64,000 nucleotides of DNA from Phytohalomonas tamaricis (lineage in GTDB: Bacteria; Pseudomonadota; Gammaproteobacteria; Pseudomonadales; Halomonadaceae). Below are positions 1 through 8,237 of this stretch, piece by piece. The first letter of the stretch is position 1, and every line of letters begins with the position of its first letter. A model generated the notes under the pieces. That model worked only from the letters and a program-made list of their open reading frames with translations. It ran no database searches and had not been told where the DNA came from. The position numbers and the translations under genes are program-made. The stretch is taken from assembly GCF_003012345.1 (NCBI RefSeq), contig NZ_PVRV01000019.1, positions 310,001-374,000 on the forward strand. The letters are read 5' to 3'.

Positions 1-643
1 CGTGGGTGATCAGCTCACCATCACGGAGATCATGCTCGCGCTCGGGCGTATCGCCGGGCAGCAAGTGATACTCCTCGAAGGGGATTTCGCGCGGGCCGTC
101 AGGCCCTTCCACCGTGATGGTCGCGCCCAGCGCCTGCATACCCACGCACATGTCGGAGGGATGCACGGCGATACACTTGTCGCTGCCGCCGAGCACGGCG
201 TGGTTGCGGTTGATGCCATCGAGCGCACCGCAGCCCGAGCCGGGCTCACGCTTATTGCAGGGGCGTGATGGGTTGCGGAAATAGGGGCAGCGGGTGCGCT
301 GCATGACGTTGCCAGCGGTAGTGGCAACATTGCGAAGCTGGGTTGAGGCACCGGCCAGCAGCGCCTCGGACAGTACCGGATAGCGTGTGGTGACACGCTC
401 GTCATAGGCCAGGTCGGTATTGGTGACCAGTGCGCCGATCTTGAGACGGCCGTCGTCGAGCTCTTCAATTTCAGTCAATGGCAGCAGATTAACGTCGACC
501 AGACGCTCAGGGCGCATGATGTCGAGCTTGACCATATCGATCAGGTTGGTGCCGCCGGCAATAAAATCGGCGCTGTTGTCGTTGCCGTGCAGGGTGTACG
601 CCTGAGTGACGTTGCCGGCACGCTGATAGGCAAAATTACGCAT
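1..643 (-). CDS. paoB: Molybdenum hydroxylase FAD-binding subunit (PaoB/YagS type), 3' end beyond window
   Basis: This is the middle subunit of a xanthine-oxidase-family aldehyde oxidoreductase, carrying electrons from the molybdenum subunit to FAD. The frame is open from the ATG at 643 to the window edge, about 214 residues. An FAD-binding AGGTNL loop lies near residue 29. Four cysteines at about 119, 129, 138 and 157 match the extra [4Fe-4S] site known from E. coli PaoB and absent from ordinary XdhB proteins. It starts 13 bp after the stop of the iron-sulfur subunit, so the two form an operon; the large Moco subunit (PaoC type) is expected just outside the window. The natural substrate cannot be told from sequence. 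Confidence 0.85.
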   Translation of the reverse strand, partial: MRNFAYQRAGNVTQAYTLHGNDNSADFIAGGTNLIDMVKLDIMRPERLVDVNLLPLTEIEELDDGRLKIGALVTNTDLAYDERVTTRYPVLSEALLAGASTQLRNVATTAGNVMQRTRCPYFRNPSRPCNKREPGSGCGALDGINRNHAVLGGSDKCIAVHPSDMCVGMQALGATITVEGPDGPREIPFEEYHLLPGDTPEREHDLRDGELITH

Positions 644-656
644 GCTTAACGTCTCC

Positions 657-1229
657 TCAGACTTTCTCGCGCGCGGACTGCACCGCGCTCAGAATGTTCT
701 TGTAAGCGCCGCAGCGGCAGATATTGCCGCTCATCGCCTCCTTGACTGACGCATCATCCGTGCCGATGCGCTTGTCATTGAGCATCGACACCGCCGCCAT
801 CATCTGCCCAGAGGTGCAATAGCCACACTGGTAAGCATCGTGCTCAAGAAACTCCTCCTGAACCGGATGGAGCTGACCATCCTTGGCGAGGCCTTCAACA
901 GTAGTGATCTCGCTGCCTTCATGCATGACGGCCAAGGTCAGGCACGAGTTGGCGGAGTGACCGTTGATCAACACGGTACAGGCGCCACATTGACCGTGAT
1001 CGCAGCCTTTCTTGCTGCCGGTCAGATCAAGGCGTTCACGCAGCGCATCGAGCAGCACCACGTTGGGCTCAACCTCGAGGGTGTGCTTTTCGCCGTTGAT
1101 GGTCAGGGTAATCTGCTGCGTGGTTGCCGCCGCGTCGGCCCGGCCAGCAGGGCCGGTGCGTTTGGCGACAGTGGTCTCGGCCTCATTGAAGCCGGTCCGC
1201 TGCTCGTGGGTGGTAGGGGTGTCTGCCAT
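657..1229 (-). CDS. paoA: Molybdenum hydroxylase [2Fe-2S] subunit (PaoA/YagT type)
   Basis: This 190-residue protein is the electron-transfer subunit of a periplasmic-type aldehyde oxidoreductase. The plant-ferredoxin-like [2Fe-2S] cluster is bound by C76, C81, C84 and C96 (CDHGQCGAC motif) and the second cluster by C135, C138, C171 and C173 (CGYC and CRC). It is the first gene of the operon, with a GAGG ribosome site seven bases before the ATG. E. coli PaoA has a twin-arginine signal; here the first 38 residues are polar and have no RR-plus-hydrophobic signature, so export is not evident and the enzyme may be cytoplasmic. Family assignment is firm; the exact substrate is unknown. Confidence 0.85.
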   Translation of the reverse strand: MADTPTTHEQRTGFNEAETTVAKRTGPAGRADAAATTQQITLTINGEKHTLEVEPNVVLLDALRERLDLTGSKKGCDHGQCGACTVLINGHSANSCLTLAVMHEGSEITTVEGLAKDGQLHPVQEEFLEHDAYQCGYCTSGQMMAAVSMLNDKRIGTDDASVKEAMSGNICRCGAYKNILSAVQSAREKV

Positions 1230-1515
1230 GACAATACCTCATCAATAGGATGCCGCCTCGCCTGCTAAAGACGAAACAGCCTTGGTGAGCGCGGCGCTCA
1301 AGGCCGCTATCCATGTTGTTGCTGATTGGTACAACTGTTCGAGTCCGCGCCCTGCCAAAGGATAGGGAACTCGAACCGCTATTCAGGTCTGTTCGAAACT
1401 TATCGTTTTATAAGAGCTGCCAACACCAGGCGCGTCAGCATGCCGTTCGCATCTAAACGGCTTTTTCAGCGTAGACAACAATCGTGAAGGGCGCGATCAC
1501 TCCTGATGGGGCATT

Positions 1516-3042
1516 TCAACTGCGCCGCAGAAGAAAGACGACCGGAAAGATCAGAAAATAGATGAGGCCAAGCCATAAGAAGATATCGTTATAGGCTAAA
1601 ACGTCCGCCTGCAACTGGACACGCTGTACGATGAGCTGAATCGCCGCGGCATGCGGATCACTGACAGCCCCAAGATACTGCTGCTGATACTGGGTGAGTG
1701 TGGTCACCACCGTCTCGCGCCCTTCATTGATAGCGGGAATGAGTTGATTCCAGTGATAGTCCTCGCGCCAGTCACGTACCGTATCGAGCAGTGCCAGCCC
1801 CACCGCGCCACCAAGGTTACGCATCACCGAGAACATGCCGCTGCCATTGCCGATCTGCTCGCGCGGTAGCATCCCCAACGCAACGCGTGAACTCGGCACC
1901 AGGCACATGATCATACCCACACCGCGCACGATCTGCGGCCAGAAGAATTCCCAGAAGCCGGATTGGTCGGTGAGGTTGGCATTCATCATCGAGCCGATCC
2001 CGGTCAACAGCACACCGCAGCCGATTAAAAGACGTAGGTCGATTTTGTCACTCAGGATGCCCACTGCCGGCGCGGTCAGGAACATTGCCGCGCCGGTAAC
2101 AAACATCACCTCACCGATCTGCAGGCTGCTAAATCCACGCACGGTGCCAAAAAACAGCGGCATCAAATAAACCAGACCGTACAGGGCGATGCCCAGCACA
2201 AATACCAGACCAATGCCGACCGCGAAGTTGCGCTCAGCGAACAGACGCAGGTTGATAATGGGATGCCTGGCGGTAAACATGCGAATGAAGAACAGCGCTG
2301 CCGAGATCACCGAAATCAGCGCCATGGATAGAATCAGGCGGCTATCGAACCAGTCATCGTCAGGCCCTTCTTCAAGCACGAACTCGAGCGTGCCGAGAAA
2401 AAGTGCCATCAGTATCAAGCCGAAGATATCCAGGGTGCGCACCACTTTTAGATCGGCTTTATCGATGTCGAGCAGCCGCCATACCGCCAATGACACCAGC
2501 ACCCCCGGCACCGCATTGACCAGAAACAACCAGTGCCAGCTCATGTATTCGGTAATGTAGCCGCCAAGCGTTGGCCCGACCGAAGGCGCCACCGTCGCCA
2601 CCAGACCGATCACCGCCTGTACCGCCCCCATCTTGCGACGCGGAAAGATGGTGAAGCTGACCGCCTGAGTGATCGGGATCATCGCCCCGCCCATGAAGCC
2701 CTGAATGGCGCGCAGCACAATCAGCTCATTGATCGTGGTCGCCATCGCGCAGCCCAGACTTGCCAGCGTAAAGCCGACACTTGAGATCACGAAGGCCACG
2801 CGGGTCGACAATATTCTCGTCATTACGCCGGACAGCGGGATCATGATGATCTCGGCGATCAGATACGCGGTCTGAATCCATGAGATCTCGTCCTGACTGG
2901 CGGCCACGCCGGCCTGAATCTCATTGAGCGAACTGGCGACGATCTGGATATCGAGAATCGCCATGAACATGCCAAATACAGCCGCAACGAAGCCTAGCCG
3001 CAGACGCCAAGAGGGCATCGCTTCAGGGGCATCAGCACTCAC
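1516..3042 (-). CDS. emrB: DHA2-family MFS multidrug efflux transporter, EmrB-like
   Basis: A 508-residue inner-membrane proton antiporter of the 14-helix DHA2 family, which exports hydrophobic drugs together with a periplasmic adaptor. The N-terminal part has the family sequence SLNEIQAG...ISWIQTAYLIAEI and many hydrophobic helices follow to the C-terminus. It begins with a GTG at 3042 preceded by GAGG, 10 bp after the adaptor gene, so the two are co-transcribed with the adaptor first. No TolC-like outer-membrane factor or regulator is in the window next to it. Substrates cannot be predicted. Confidence 0.9.
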   Translation of the reverse strand: MSADAPEAMPSWRLRLGFVAAVFGMFMAILDIQIVASSLNEIQAGVAASQDEISWIQTAYLIAEIIMIPLSGVMTRILSTRVAFVISSVGFTLASLGCAMATTINELIVLRAIQGFMGGAMIPITQAVSFTIFPRRKMGAVQAVIGLVATVAPSVGPTLGGYITEYMSWHWLFLVNAVPGVLVSLAVWRLLDIDKADLKVVRTLDIFGLILMALFLGTLEFVLEEGPDDDWFDSRLILSMALISVISAALFFIRMFTARHPIINLRLFAERNFAVGIGLVFVLGIALYGLVYLMPLFFGTVRGFSSLQIGEVMFVTGAAMFLTAPAVGILSDKIDLRLLIGCGVLLTGIGSMMNANLTDQSGFWEFFWPQIVRGVGMIMCLVPSSRVALGMLPREQIGNGSGMFSVMRNLGGAVGLALLDTVRDWREDYHWNQLIPAINEGRETVVTTLTQYQQQYLGAVSDPHAAAIQLIVQRVQLQADVLAYNDIFLWLGLIYFLIFPVVFLLRRS

Positions 3043-3052
3043 TGCTCAGACC

Positions 3053-4180
3053 TCAGCGCTGAGCGTGGGGAGTATCATTGTCTGTCCTGTCGTGGCCTGC
3101 CCCACCATCCGGCGCGACATACAGTGACTCGCCTTTACCGCGCGTGTCGATCCGTGGCTCGACGGAAAGCCCCGCACGTAGATAGTGCAACGCTTTCTCT
3201 GGCCCAGTCAGACGAATCCTGACCGGCACCCGCTGCACGATCTTGTTGAAATTGCCGGTGGCGTTGTCGTTGGGCAGTAGACTGAACTCGGTACCGGTGG
3301 CCGGGGCGAGGCTATCGATCACTCCCTCGAAGGTGATACCGGGATAGGCATCGACATGAATATCAGCATGCTGGCCGATGCGCATGCGCTCGACCTGGGT
3401 TTCCTTATAGTTGGCTACTACGTAGAGGGCATCAATCGGTACCAGGCTCATCAATGCCAATGATGGCTGGGCCAGGGTGCCGCGCTCGACATTGACGTTG
3501 CCAACCACGCCATCAAAGGGAGCGTAGAGATGGGTCTTGGCGAGTTGGTGTTCGGCCTGGGCAAGCTCAGCACGGGCTGTCTGCCGCTGCGCTCGCGCTT
3601 CATCGACCGCCGCCTCCTGTACGTCGAGCTGGCGCTGGGCAGAGACCAGTGCCGCACGGTCGGCAGCCAGGTTGGCCTTGGCGACATCAAAGTTGGCTTG
3701 ATCCTCATCGAGCTGCTGGCGCGAGGCGAAGTCGCGCTGTGCTAGTTGACGAGAGCGCTCAAGCGTCTGTCGGGCCTGCTTGAGCTGGGCCTCTGAGGCG
3801 GCAATCTGTGCGCGATTCTGCTCGATGGTGGCTTGCTGCAGGCCGATGTTGCGCTCAGCCTGGATGACGCTGGCTTCGGCCTGGGCGAGTTGGCCATGCG
3901 CCTGTTCGAGCTGATCCCGATAGTCGGTTTCATCGAGATCGACCAAGAGATCTCCAGCGGTGACGCGCTGGTTGTGTGCCACTGCGACACGCGTGACCCG
4001 GGCACTGAGTTCGCTACGAACCGAAACGATGTCACCGCGTACATAGGCATTATCCGTTTCCTCGAAGAAGCGACCGGTGTAATACCAATGCATGCCCCAG
4101 AAGATAGCGGCCACTACCACGGCAATCAGGAGCGTCACGACCACTAGTCTCCTAAGCCATTTCTTCAACAGATTGCTCAT
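3053..4180 (-). CDS. emrA: HlyD/EmrA-family membrane fusion protein
   Basis: A 375-residue periplasmic adaptor that links the EmrB-like pump to an outer-membrane channel. Residues about 10-30 form the single inner-membrane anchor; a lipoyl half-motif (NAYVRGDIVSVRSELSARV) follows, then a long alanine/glutamine-rich coiled-coil hairpin (about 75-210), the second lipoyl half (YAPFDGVVGNVNVERGTLA) and a beta-barrel domain. It is the promoter-proximal gene of the emrAB pair. An inverted repeat about 38 bp upstream of the start may be an operator. Confidence 0.9.
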   Translation of the reverse strand: MSNLLKKWLRRLVVVTLLIAVVVAAIFWGMHWYYTGRFFEETDNAYVRGDIVSVRSELSARVTRVAVAHNQRVTAGDLLVDLDETDYRDQLEQAHGQLAQAEASVIQAERNIGLQQATIEQNRAQIAASEAQLKQARQTLERSRQLAQRDFASRQQLDEDQANFDVAKANLAADRAALVSAQRQLDVQEAAVDEARAQRQTARAELAQAEHQLAKTHLYAPFDGVVGNVNVERGTLAQPSLALMSLVPIDALYVVANYKETQVERMRIGQHADIHVDAYPGITFEGVIDSLAPATGTEFSLLPNDNATGNFNKIVQRVPVRIRLTGPEKALHYLRAGLSVEPRIDTRGKGESLYVAPDGGAGHDRTDNDTPHAQR

Positions 4181-4217
4181 GGCTGGCTCGTTTCACCTGC
4201 GATTTGAAAAATGAAAG

Positions 4218-4231
4218 GTAGCATACGCTAC
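4218..4231. promoter_or_regulatory. Inverted repeat upstream of the emrAB pair
   Basis: GTAGC and GCTAC form arms around a 4-base centre (ATAC), 38-51 bp upstream of the emrA start codon. This is the right distance for an operator over the promoter, but no regulator gene is adjacent and the site is not a named consensus. Confidence 0.3.
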
Positions 4232-4415
4232 GCATCCTTCATGCCCAACCCGCAACCGTAAAGCAGCCTATGTCCCCTCCTTCAACTTGAGTACGCATCA
4301 GCCTGCCGTGTATCCGGGCGAGATGATGACCTGCTGTTCAAACCCTGGCTGGGCTAACCCACTGTTTGATGAAACAGCCTTCATCGCAAGACGAAAATAG
4401 CCACATCTGAAAAAC

Positions 4416-4438
4416 TTAATTTAAATTAATTTAAATTA
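4416..4438. repeat. AT-only tandem repeat (2 x TTAATTTAAA)
   Basis: Twenty-three consecutive A/T bases form two copies of a 10-bp, self-complementary-looking unit. A tract like this can be an UP element, a nucleoid-protein (H-NS/IHF type) binding site or a bent-DNA region for the downstream stress cluster; which one cannot be told from sequence. Confidence 0.5.
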
Positions 4439-4609
4439 CTCATTCTCATCTACTTTGACATGTTTCATTAACGCACTACCTTCAATATACGAGGTTTGAA
4501 TATCGAATCGATGAAGGGAGAGCGCTTTCACTCGCAGACGATCAATAAAGTAATGTGAAAAAGCCCAGCTGATTTCTTCTAACGCACTCAACATAAAAGG
4601 ATTTCTGTC

Positions 4610-5107
4610 ATGAGTGAATCGGACAAACATACAACATCAGGCACATATACCAGCAACGCGTCCTCCTCTGGGTCCGGCGATACGAAGGAGCAAGGCAAGA
4701 AGGAGCAAGGCAAGCAGCAGGCGAATCAGGCCAAGGATCAAGCCAAGCAGGCAGCAGGACAGGCGAAAGGCCAGGCCCAGCAGATGGTAAGCGAGGCGCA
4801 GCAACAAGCGAAGCGCATGGCCGATGAGAAAAAGGGCATGGCGGCCGATCAGGTGAGCGGCGTCGCCAAGGCGATGCGCAGCATGGCCGATCAGTTCAAG
4901 GAGCAGGAGCAGCCATCCTTCGCCAACTATACGTACAAGATCGCCGATCAGACGGACTCCTTTGCCGGCTCAATCCGTGACAACGACCTCAATCAGCTAT
5001 GGCAACAGGCGCAGGAATGCAGCCGTCATCGGCCGATGATGTATCTCGGCGGTGCCGTCGTGGCGGGTATCTTTCTGTCACGCTTTTTGAAGAGTGGTAG
5101 TTCTTAA
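4610..5107 (+). CDS. Coiled-coil protein with C-terminal membrane anchor (stress-cluster gene 1)
   Basis: A 165-residue protein of unknown function. Residues 1-35 are Ser/Gly/Thr rich, 30-75 are a Lys/Gln/Ala-rich amphipathic stretch with repeated KEQGK and AKQQ-type units likely to be coiled coil, and residues about 143-158 form one hydrophobic segment (YLGGAVVAGIFLSRFL) near the C-terminus. The layout resembles DUF883/ElaB and the nutrient-deprivation-induced proteins, which are tail-anchored in the inner membrane. It heads the cluster with the holin-X and DUF3618 genes; those three families commonly travel together in proteobacteria. A role in envelope stress is inference from context. Confidence 0.75.
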   Translation: MSESDKHTTSGTYTSNASSSGSGDTKEQGKKEQGKQQANQAKDQAKQAAGQAKGQAQQMVSEAQQQAKRMADEKKGMAADQVSGVAKAMRSMADQFKEQEQPSFANYTYKIADQTDSFAGSIRDNDLNQLWQQAQECSRHRPMMYLGGAVVAGIFLSRFLKSGSS

Positions 5108-5216
5108 AGCTTATCGAATTGGACATTGTAACGCCTACAGCTTCGTAGTGTCGGGTATGGTGGTAAATGTCGATGACTGCGTAGTATCTATGCAATTGAC
5201 AGGGAGGTAATAACGC

Positions 5217-5708
5217 ATGGAATCCAAGAACAGAAATGAACGATTGGATCCACTCGATCCTGAAGCCATAGAAGAAGAGCGTGGCAATACGGCGGCCAAG
5301 AAGGGTGATTCCTCGACGTCGTTCAGCTCGCTAGTTTCTATGCTGATGCAGGATGTTTCTACCTTGATTCGGCAGGAAGTGCAGCTGGGCAAGACAGAAC
5401 TTTCTGAGAAGATGACTCAGATCATGGCCGCTGTCGGGTCGATTGTAACCGCCGGTGTCGTGGCCCTTGGAGGTTTCCTGACGCTTCTGGCCTGTGCCGT
5501 GTTGGCGCTGAGCAATGTATTAGAGCCTTGGCTTTCCGCGCTTATCGTGGGTGTGATCGCGCTAATTATTGGCATGATCATGGTGCAGGCCGGCCGCAAA
5601 AAACTTAAAGCTGCCAGCCTTATGCCGCAACGCACAATGAATAGCGTTCAACAGGACCAGGCGCTGGCTCGTCAGCACGCCAAGGAGTATAAGGAGCAGA
5701 AGCAATGA
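5217..5708 (+). CDS. Phage-holin-superfamily (holin-X / YqjE-like) membrane protein
   Basis: A 163-residue protein with a polar N-terminus, an amphipathic segment (LVSMLMQDVSTLIRQEVQLGKTEL), and two close hydrophobic helices at about 74-98 and 103-122. This is the pattern of the Actinobacterial holin-X / YqjE family, which despite the name are chromosomal membrane proteins, not lysis proteins. A strong AGGGAGG ribosome site precedes the ATG. Its last codons overlap the next gene by 4 bp (ATGA), so the two are translationally coupled. Confidence 0.8.
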   Translation: MESKNRNERLDPLDPEAIEEERGNTAAKKGDSSTSFSSLVSMLMQDVSTLIRQEVQLGKTELSEKMTQIMAAVGSIVTAGVVALGGFLTLLACAVLALSNVLEPWLSALIVGVIALIIGMIMVQAGRKKLKAASLMPQRTMNSVQQDQALARQHAKEYKEQKQ

Positions 5709-6937
5709 GCAACGATAACCAGGATACCCGCAGCCCCGAAGAGATCGAATCCGATATCGAGAAGACACGCTCGCATCTGGATACCACTCTGCATCAGCTC
5801 GAAGATCGCTTTGCGCCCGATCAGATGGTGAATACTGCGCTCAATTACGTGCGCAGCAGTGGCTCGAAGGACTTTTTCACCAATCTCGGTGAAACTGCCA
5901 AGCAGAATCCGGTTCCCGTTGCACTGATGGGGCTGGGCATTGGCTGGTTGATGTATTCCAATTCCAGCTCGAAGCGTAACAAGGGCAGCTCTAGCACAGA
6001 TTCTGCGCCTATGGCGTCATCTGAAGCACCGGCGACGGTATCGGCTGAAACAGTACCTGCCACGCGGACCACAGTGCCATCAACTTCAGTGGCGACAGGG
6101 TCACCCAATGTAGCGACTTCCGGTAGCACCACAGCGACCACGTCGACTCCAGGCATAAGTGGTAGCAGCGATAGTCATTACACTGATACGTCCAATTATT
6201 CCAACGATTATCGCTCGCACCATTCTAACGGCGGGCTACAGCAGGATGGTTCGCAGTCGGGCAGCAAGCAGGGTCGTTTGGCCTCGCTGAAAGGAAGGGC
6301 CAGTGGTTTGCTGGGTGGTGGCAAGAAAAAAGCAAGCAGTACTGGAAGCAGTGGAGGTGGTATGCGAGATAAAGTGGGCAACATGAGAAGCAAGGCGCAA
6401 CAGTCCATGCAGGGCATCTCACAAAAGAGCCAAGGCTCGGGTTCGCAGACCACCGACTTCATCAAGGAGCATCCTATCGTCGTAGGGGCTTTGGGCGTTG
6501 CCTTGGGTGCAGCCTTGGGGGGTATGCTGCCTTCCACGCGCGCCGAGCAAAAAGCAATGGGCAGCACACGCGATGACGTGATGAACAAAGCCAGTGAAGC
6601 TGGCCATGAACAGTTCGATAAGGCCAAGGCCAAGGCTAAAGAACAGGCTAATAACATGGCACACCAGGCAGTAGATCAAGCCATGGGTAATGATACTAGC
6701 GCTGATTCTGATGGCTCTGATTCTGGTAACAGTGATACTGGCAAGGCTAAAGGTGCGGATTCCTCCTCCTCCACCTCTTCGGATAGTCAGCGCGGTGGCA
6801 GCAGCTCGACAACTGCGGGTGGTGCCGGTACGAACCCAACTTCGCCGACGACAACGTCAGCTGGGATTCAGGGCACGCGCAGTGTTTCCGCTTCTCCCTC
6901 GAGCTATACCGATTCGAAGAAAGACGACAAGCGTTAA
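5705..6937 (+). CDS. DUF3618-domain protein with long low-complexity region
   Basis: A 410-residue protein. Residues about 9-60 are the DUF3618 helix (SPEEIESDIEKTRSHLDTTL), followed by a hydrophobic segment around 75-85. The middle and end are Ser/Thr/Gly-rich low complexity, interrupted near 255-275 by a second hydrophobic, glycine-zipper-like stretch (HPIVVGALGVALGAALGGML). DUF3618 proteins accompany holin-X proteins in many genomes, but their role is unknown. The unusual length here comes from the low-complexity linkers. The cluster ends in a strong terminator. Confidence 0.8.
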   Translation: MSNDNQDTRSPEEIESDIEKTRSHLDTTLHQLEDRFAPDQMVNTALNYVRSSGSKDFFTNLGETAKQNPVPVALMGLGIGWLMYSNSSSKRNKGSSSTDSAPMASSEAPATVSAETVPATRTTVPSTSVATGSPNVATSGSTTATTSTPGISGSSDSHYTDTSNYSNDYRSHHSNGGLQQDGSQSGSKQGRLASLKGRASGLLGGGKKKASSTGSSGGGMRDKVGNMRSKAQQSMQGISQKSQGSGSQTTDFIKEHPIVVGALGVALGAALGGMLPSTRAEQKAMGSTRDDVMNKASEAGHEQFDKAKAKAKEQANNMAHQAVDQAMGNDTSADSDGSDSGNSDTGKAKGADSSSSTSSDSQRGGSSSTTAGGAGTNPTSPTTTSAGIQGTRSVSASPSSYTDSKKDDKR

Positions 6938-6969
6938 TTTATTGATGTAGATATAAATTAACTGTCGTT

Positions 6970-7001
6970 AAAAGCCAGGTGCCTTGCACCTGGCTTTTTT
7001 T
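6970..7001 (+). terminator. Rho-independent terminator of the 4610-6937 cluster
   Basis: A perfect GCCAGGTGC / GCACCTGGC hairpin with a CTT loop, flanked by A-run and a seven-base T-run, 33 bp after the DUF3618 stop. Confidence 0.9.
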
Positions 7002-7054
7002 ATGGGCTGAACCCATAAATCCCCGGCTAAACTGAGTTCAGCCGGGTAGGCATT

Positions 7055-8041
7055 TTACACGAAGCCGACCACTTCATGCGGGACGTAAGGCGCTTCGAGC
7101 CGCTCGATTTCGTCAGCGCTCAAGGAAACCTCCAGCGCACCGAGCGCCTGATCGAGATGATGCGCTTTGCTGGCACCGATAATGGGGGCCGTAATCCCCG
7201 GCTTGGCCAACAGCCACGCCAATGCCACTTGAGCAGGCGAAACGCCCTTCTCCTGTGCCACGGCCTGCAGTGCGTCAATGACTGGATTATCACGCTCAAG
7301 ACCGAGTTTCCAGTTGCGCATCTGCTCATCGCTCTTGGCCCGCGTCGTCATGCCTTCACTACCCACCGGCTTGCTACCGGCGAGAATGCCTCGTGCCAGC
7401 GGGCTCCAGGGAATTACACCTACCCCCTGATCGATGCACTGCGGGATCATCTCGCGCTCTTCCTCGCGATAGATCAGGTTCACCATCGGCTGCATGGTAG
7501 AAAACTTGGTCCAGCCGTTTTTCTCGGCGACATGCTGCGCCTTGGCAAATTGCCAGGCATGCATGCTCGACGCACCGATATAAAGCGCCTTGCCCGCTTT
7601 CACTACCTCATGAAGCGCCTCCATCGTTTCCTCAATGGGCGTGTCGTAATCCCAGCGGTGCGTCTGATAGAGATCGACATAGTCAGTACCCAGCCGCGTC
7701 AGCGAGGCGTCAATGGCGTGGTGGATATGCTTGCGCGACAGGCCACGCTCATTGGGCCCTTTATTGCCGGTCGGATTGTAGAGCTTGGTGGCAATCACCA
7801 CTTCTTCACGACGCGCGAAATCCTTGAGCGCACGCCCTACCACCTCTTCAGAAGCCCCGTCGGAATACATGTCGGCCGTATCAAAGAAGTTGATTCCCTT
7901 CTCGAGCGCAGCCTGAATGAATGGCCGGCTCTGCTGCTCATCGAGCACCCAATCCCGCCACTCAGGGGTGCCATACGTCATGGTGCCCAGACACAGCGGT
8001 GAGACCTTAAGGCCAGTACGTCCCAAACGTCGATAATCCAT
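7055..8041 (-). CDS. Aldo/keto reductase (YghZ/AKR-like), 328 aa
   Basis: An NADPH-dependent reductase of aldehydes and ketones with a TIM-barrel fold. It has the family start MDYRRLGRTGLKVSPLCLGTM, the catalytic tetrad Asp-Tyr in DTADMYSDG, Lys in ATKLYNP and His in QTHRWD, and the cofactor-binding PIIGAS near the C-terminus. A GGAGGG ribosome site precedes the ATG. It stands alone between two intergenic hairpins, so its physiological substrate is not indicated. It differs clearly from the second aldo/keto reductase at 41068. Confidence 0.9.
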   Translation of the reverse strand: MDYRRLGRTGLKVSPLCLGTMTYGTPEWRDWVLDEQQSRPFIQAALEKGINFFDTADMYSDGASEEVVGRALKDFARREEVVIATKLYNPTGNKGPNERGLSRKHIHHAIDASLTRLGTDYVDLYQTHRWDYDTPIEETMEALHEVVKAGKALYIGASSMHAWQFAKAQHVAEKNGWTKFSTMQPMVNLIYREEEREMIPQCIDQGVGVIPWSPLARGILAGSKPVGSEGMTTRAKSDEQMRNWKLGLERDNPVIDALQAVAQEKGVSPAQVALAWLLAKPGITAPIIGASKAHHLDQALGALEVSLSADEIERLEAPYVPHEVVGFV

Positions 8042-8237
8042 ATCCCCTCCTGAGTCGATAAATCCAATAGCAGCCTAATAGATTGGCCGACACGATGCGA
8101 ATGCAGGCATCAGCACAATACAACTTCACATTTCAGTCACATTAAGTTTCAATACAGATTCCCGCGACAATTAGCCACATTAACGTTAGTCGCTTAATTA
8201 ACGTATCTGCCAATTCTTTTCGGACCATCGTAAGATC

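Larger units (their letters stand above)
4181..4609. other. Intergenic region between emrA and the 4610 gene
   Basis: This 429-bp gap separates divergent genes. It holds the GTAGC/GCTAC repeat near emrA and, at 4416-4438, two head-to-tail copies of TTAATTTAAA that make an extremely AT-rich tract in an otherwise GC-rich sequence. The tract lies about 170 bp before the 4610 gene. No convincing coding frame is present. Confidence 0.6.

Noticed and set aside
1442-1466. GCCGTT / AACGGC hairpin with five T residues, plus orientation
   Set aside because: No plus-strand gene lies upstream that it could terminate, and the stem is only six pairs. Probably chance.
4436-4630. Minus-strand frame of 64 codons between emrA and the 4610 gene
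   Set aside because: It starts inside the 4610 gene, lacks a ribosome site and runs through the AT-only tract; composition is not protein-like.
8042-8237. FNR box upstream of the first FNT channel gene
   Set aside because: The region is AT-rich, but no TTGAT-N4-ATCAA-like site is present, so anaerobic control cannot be claimed.
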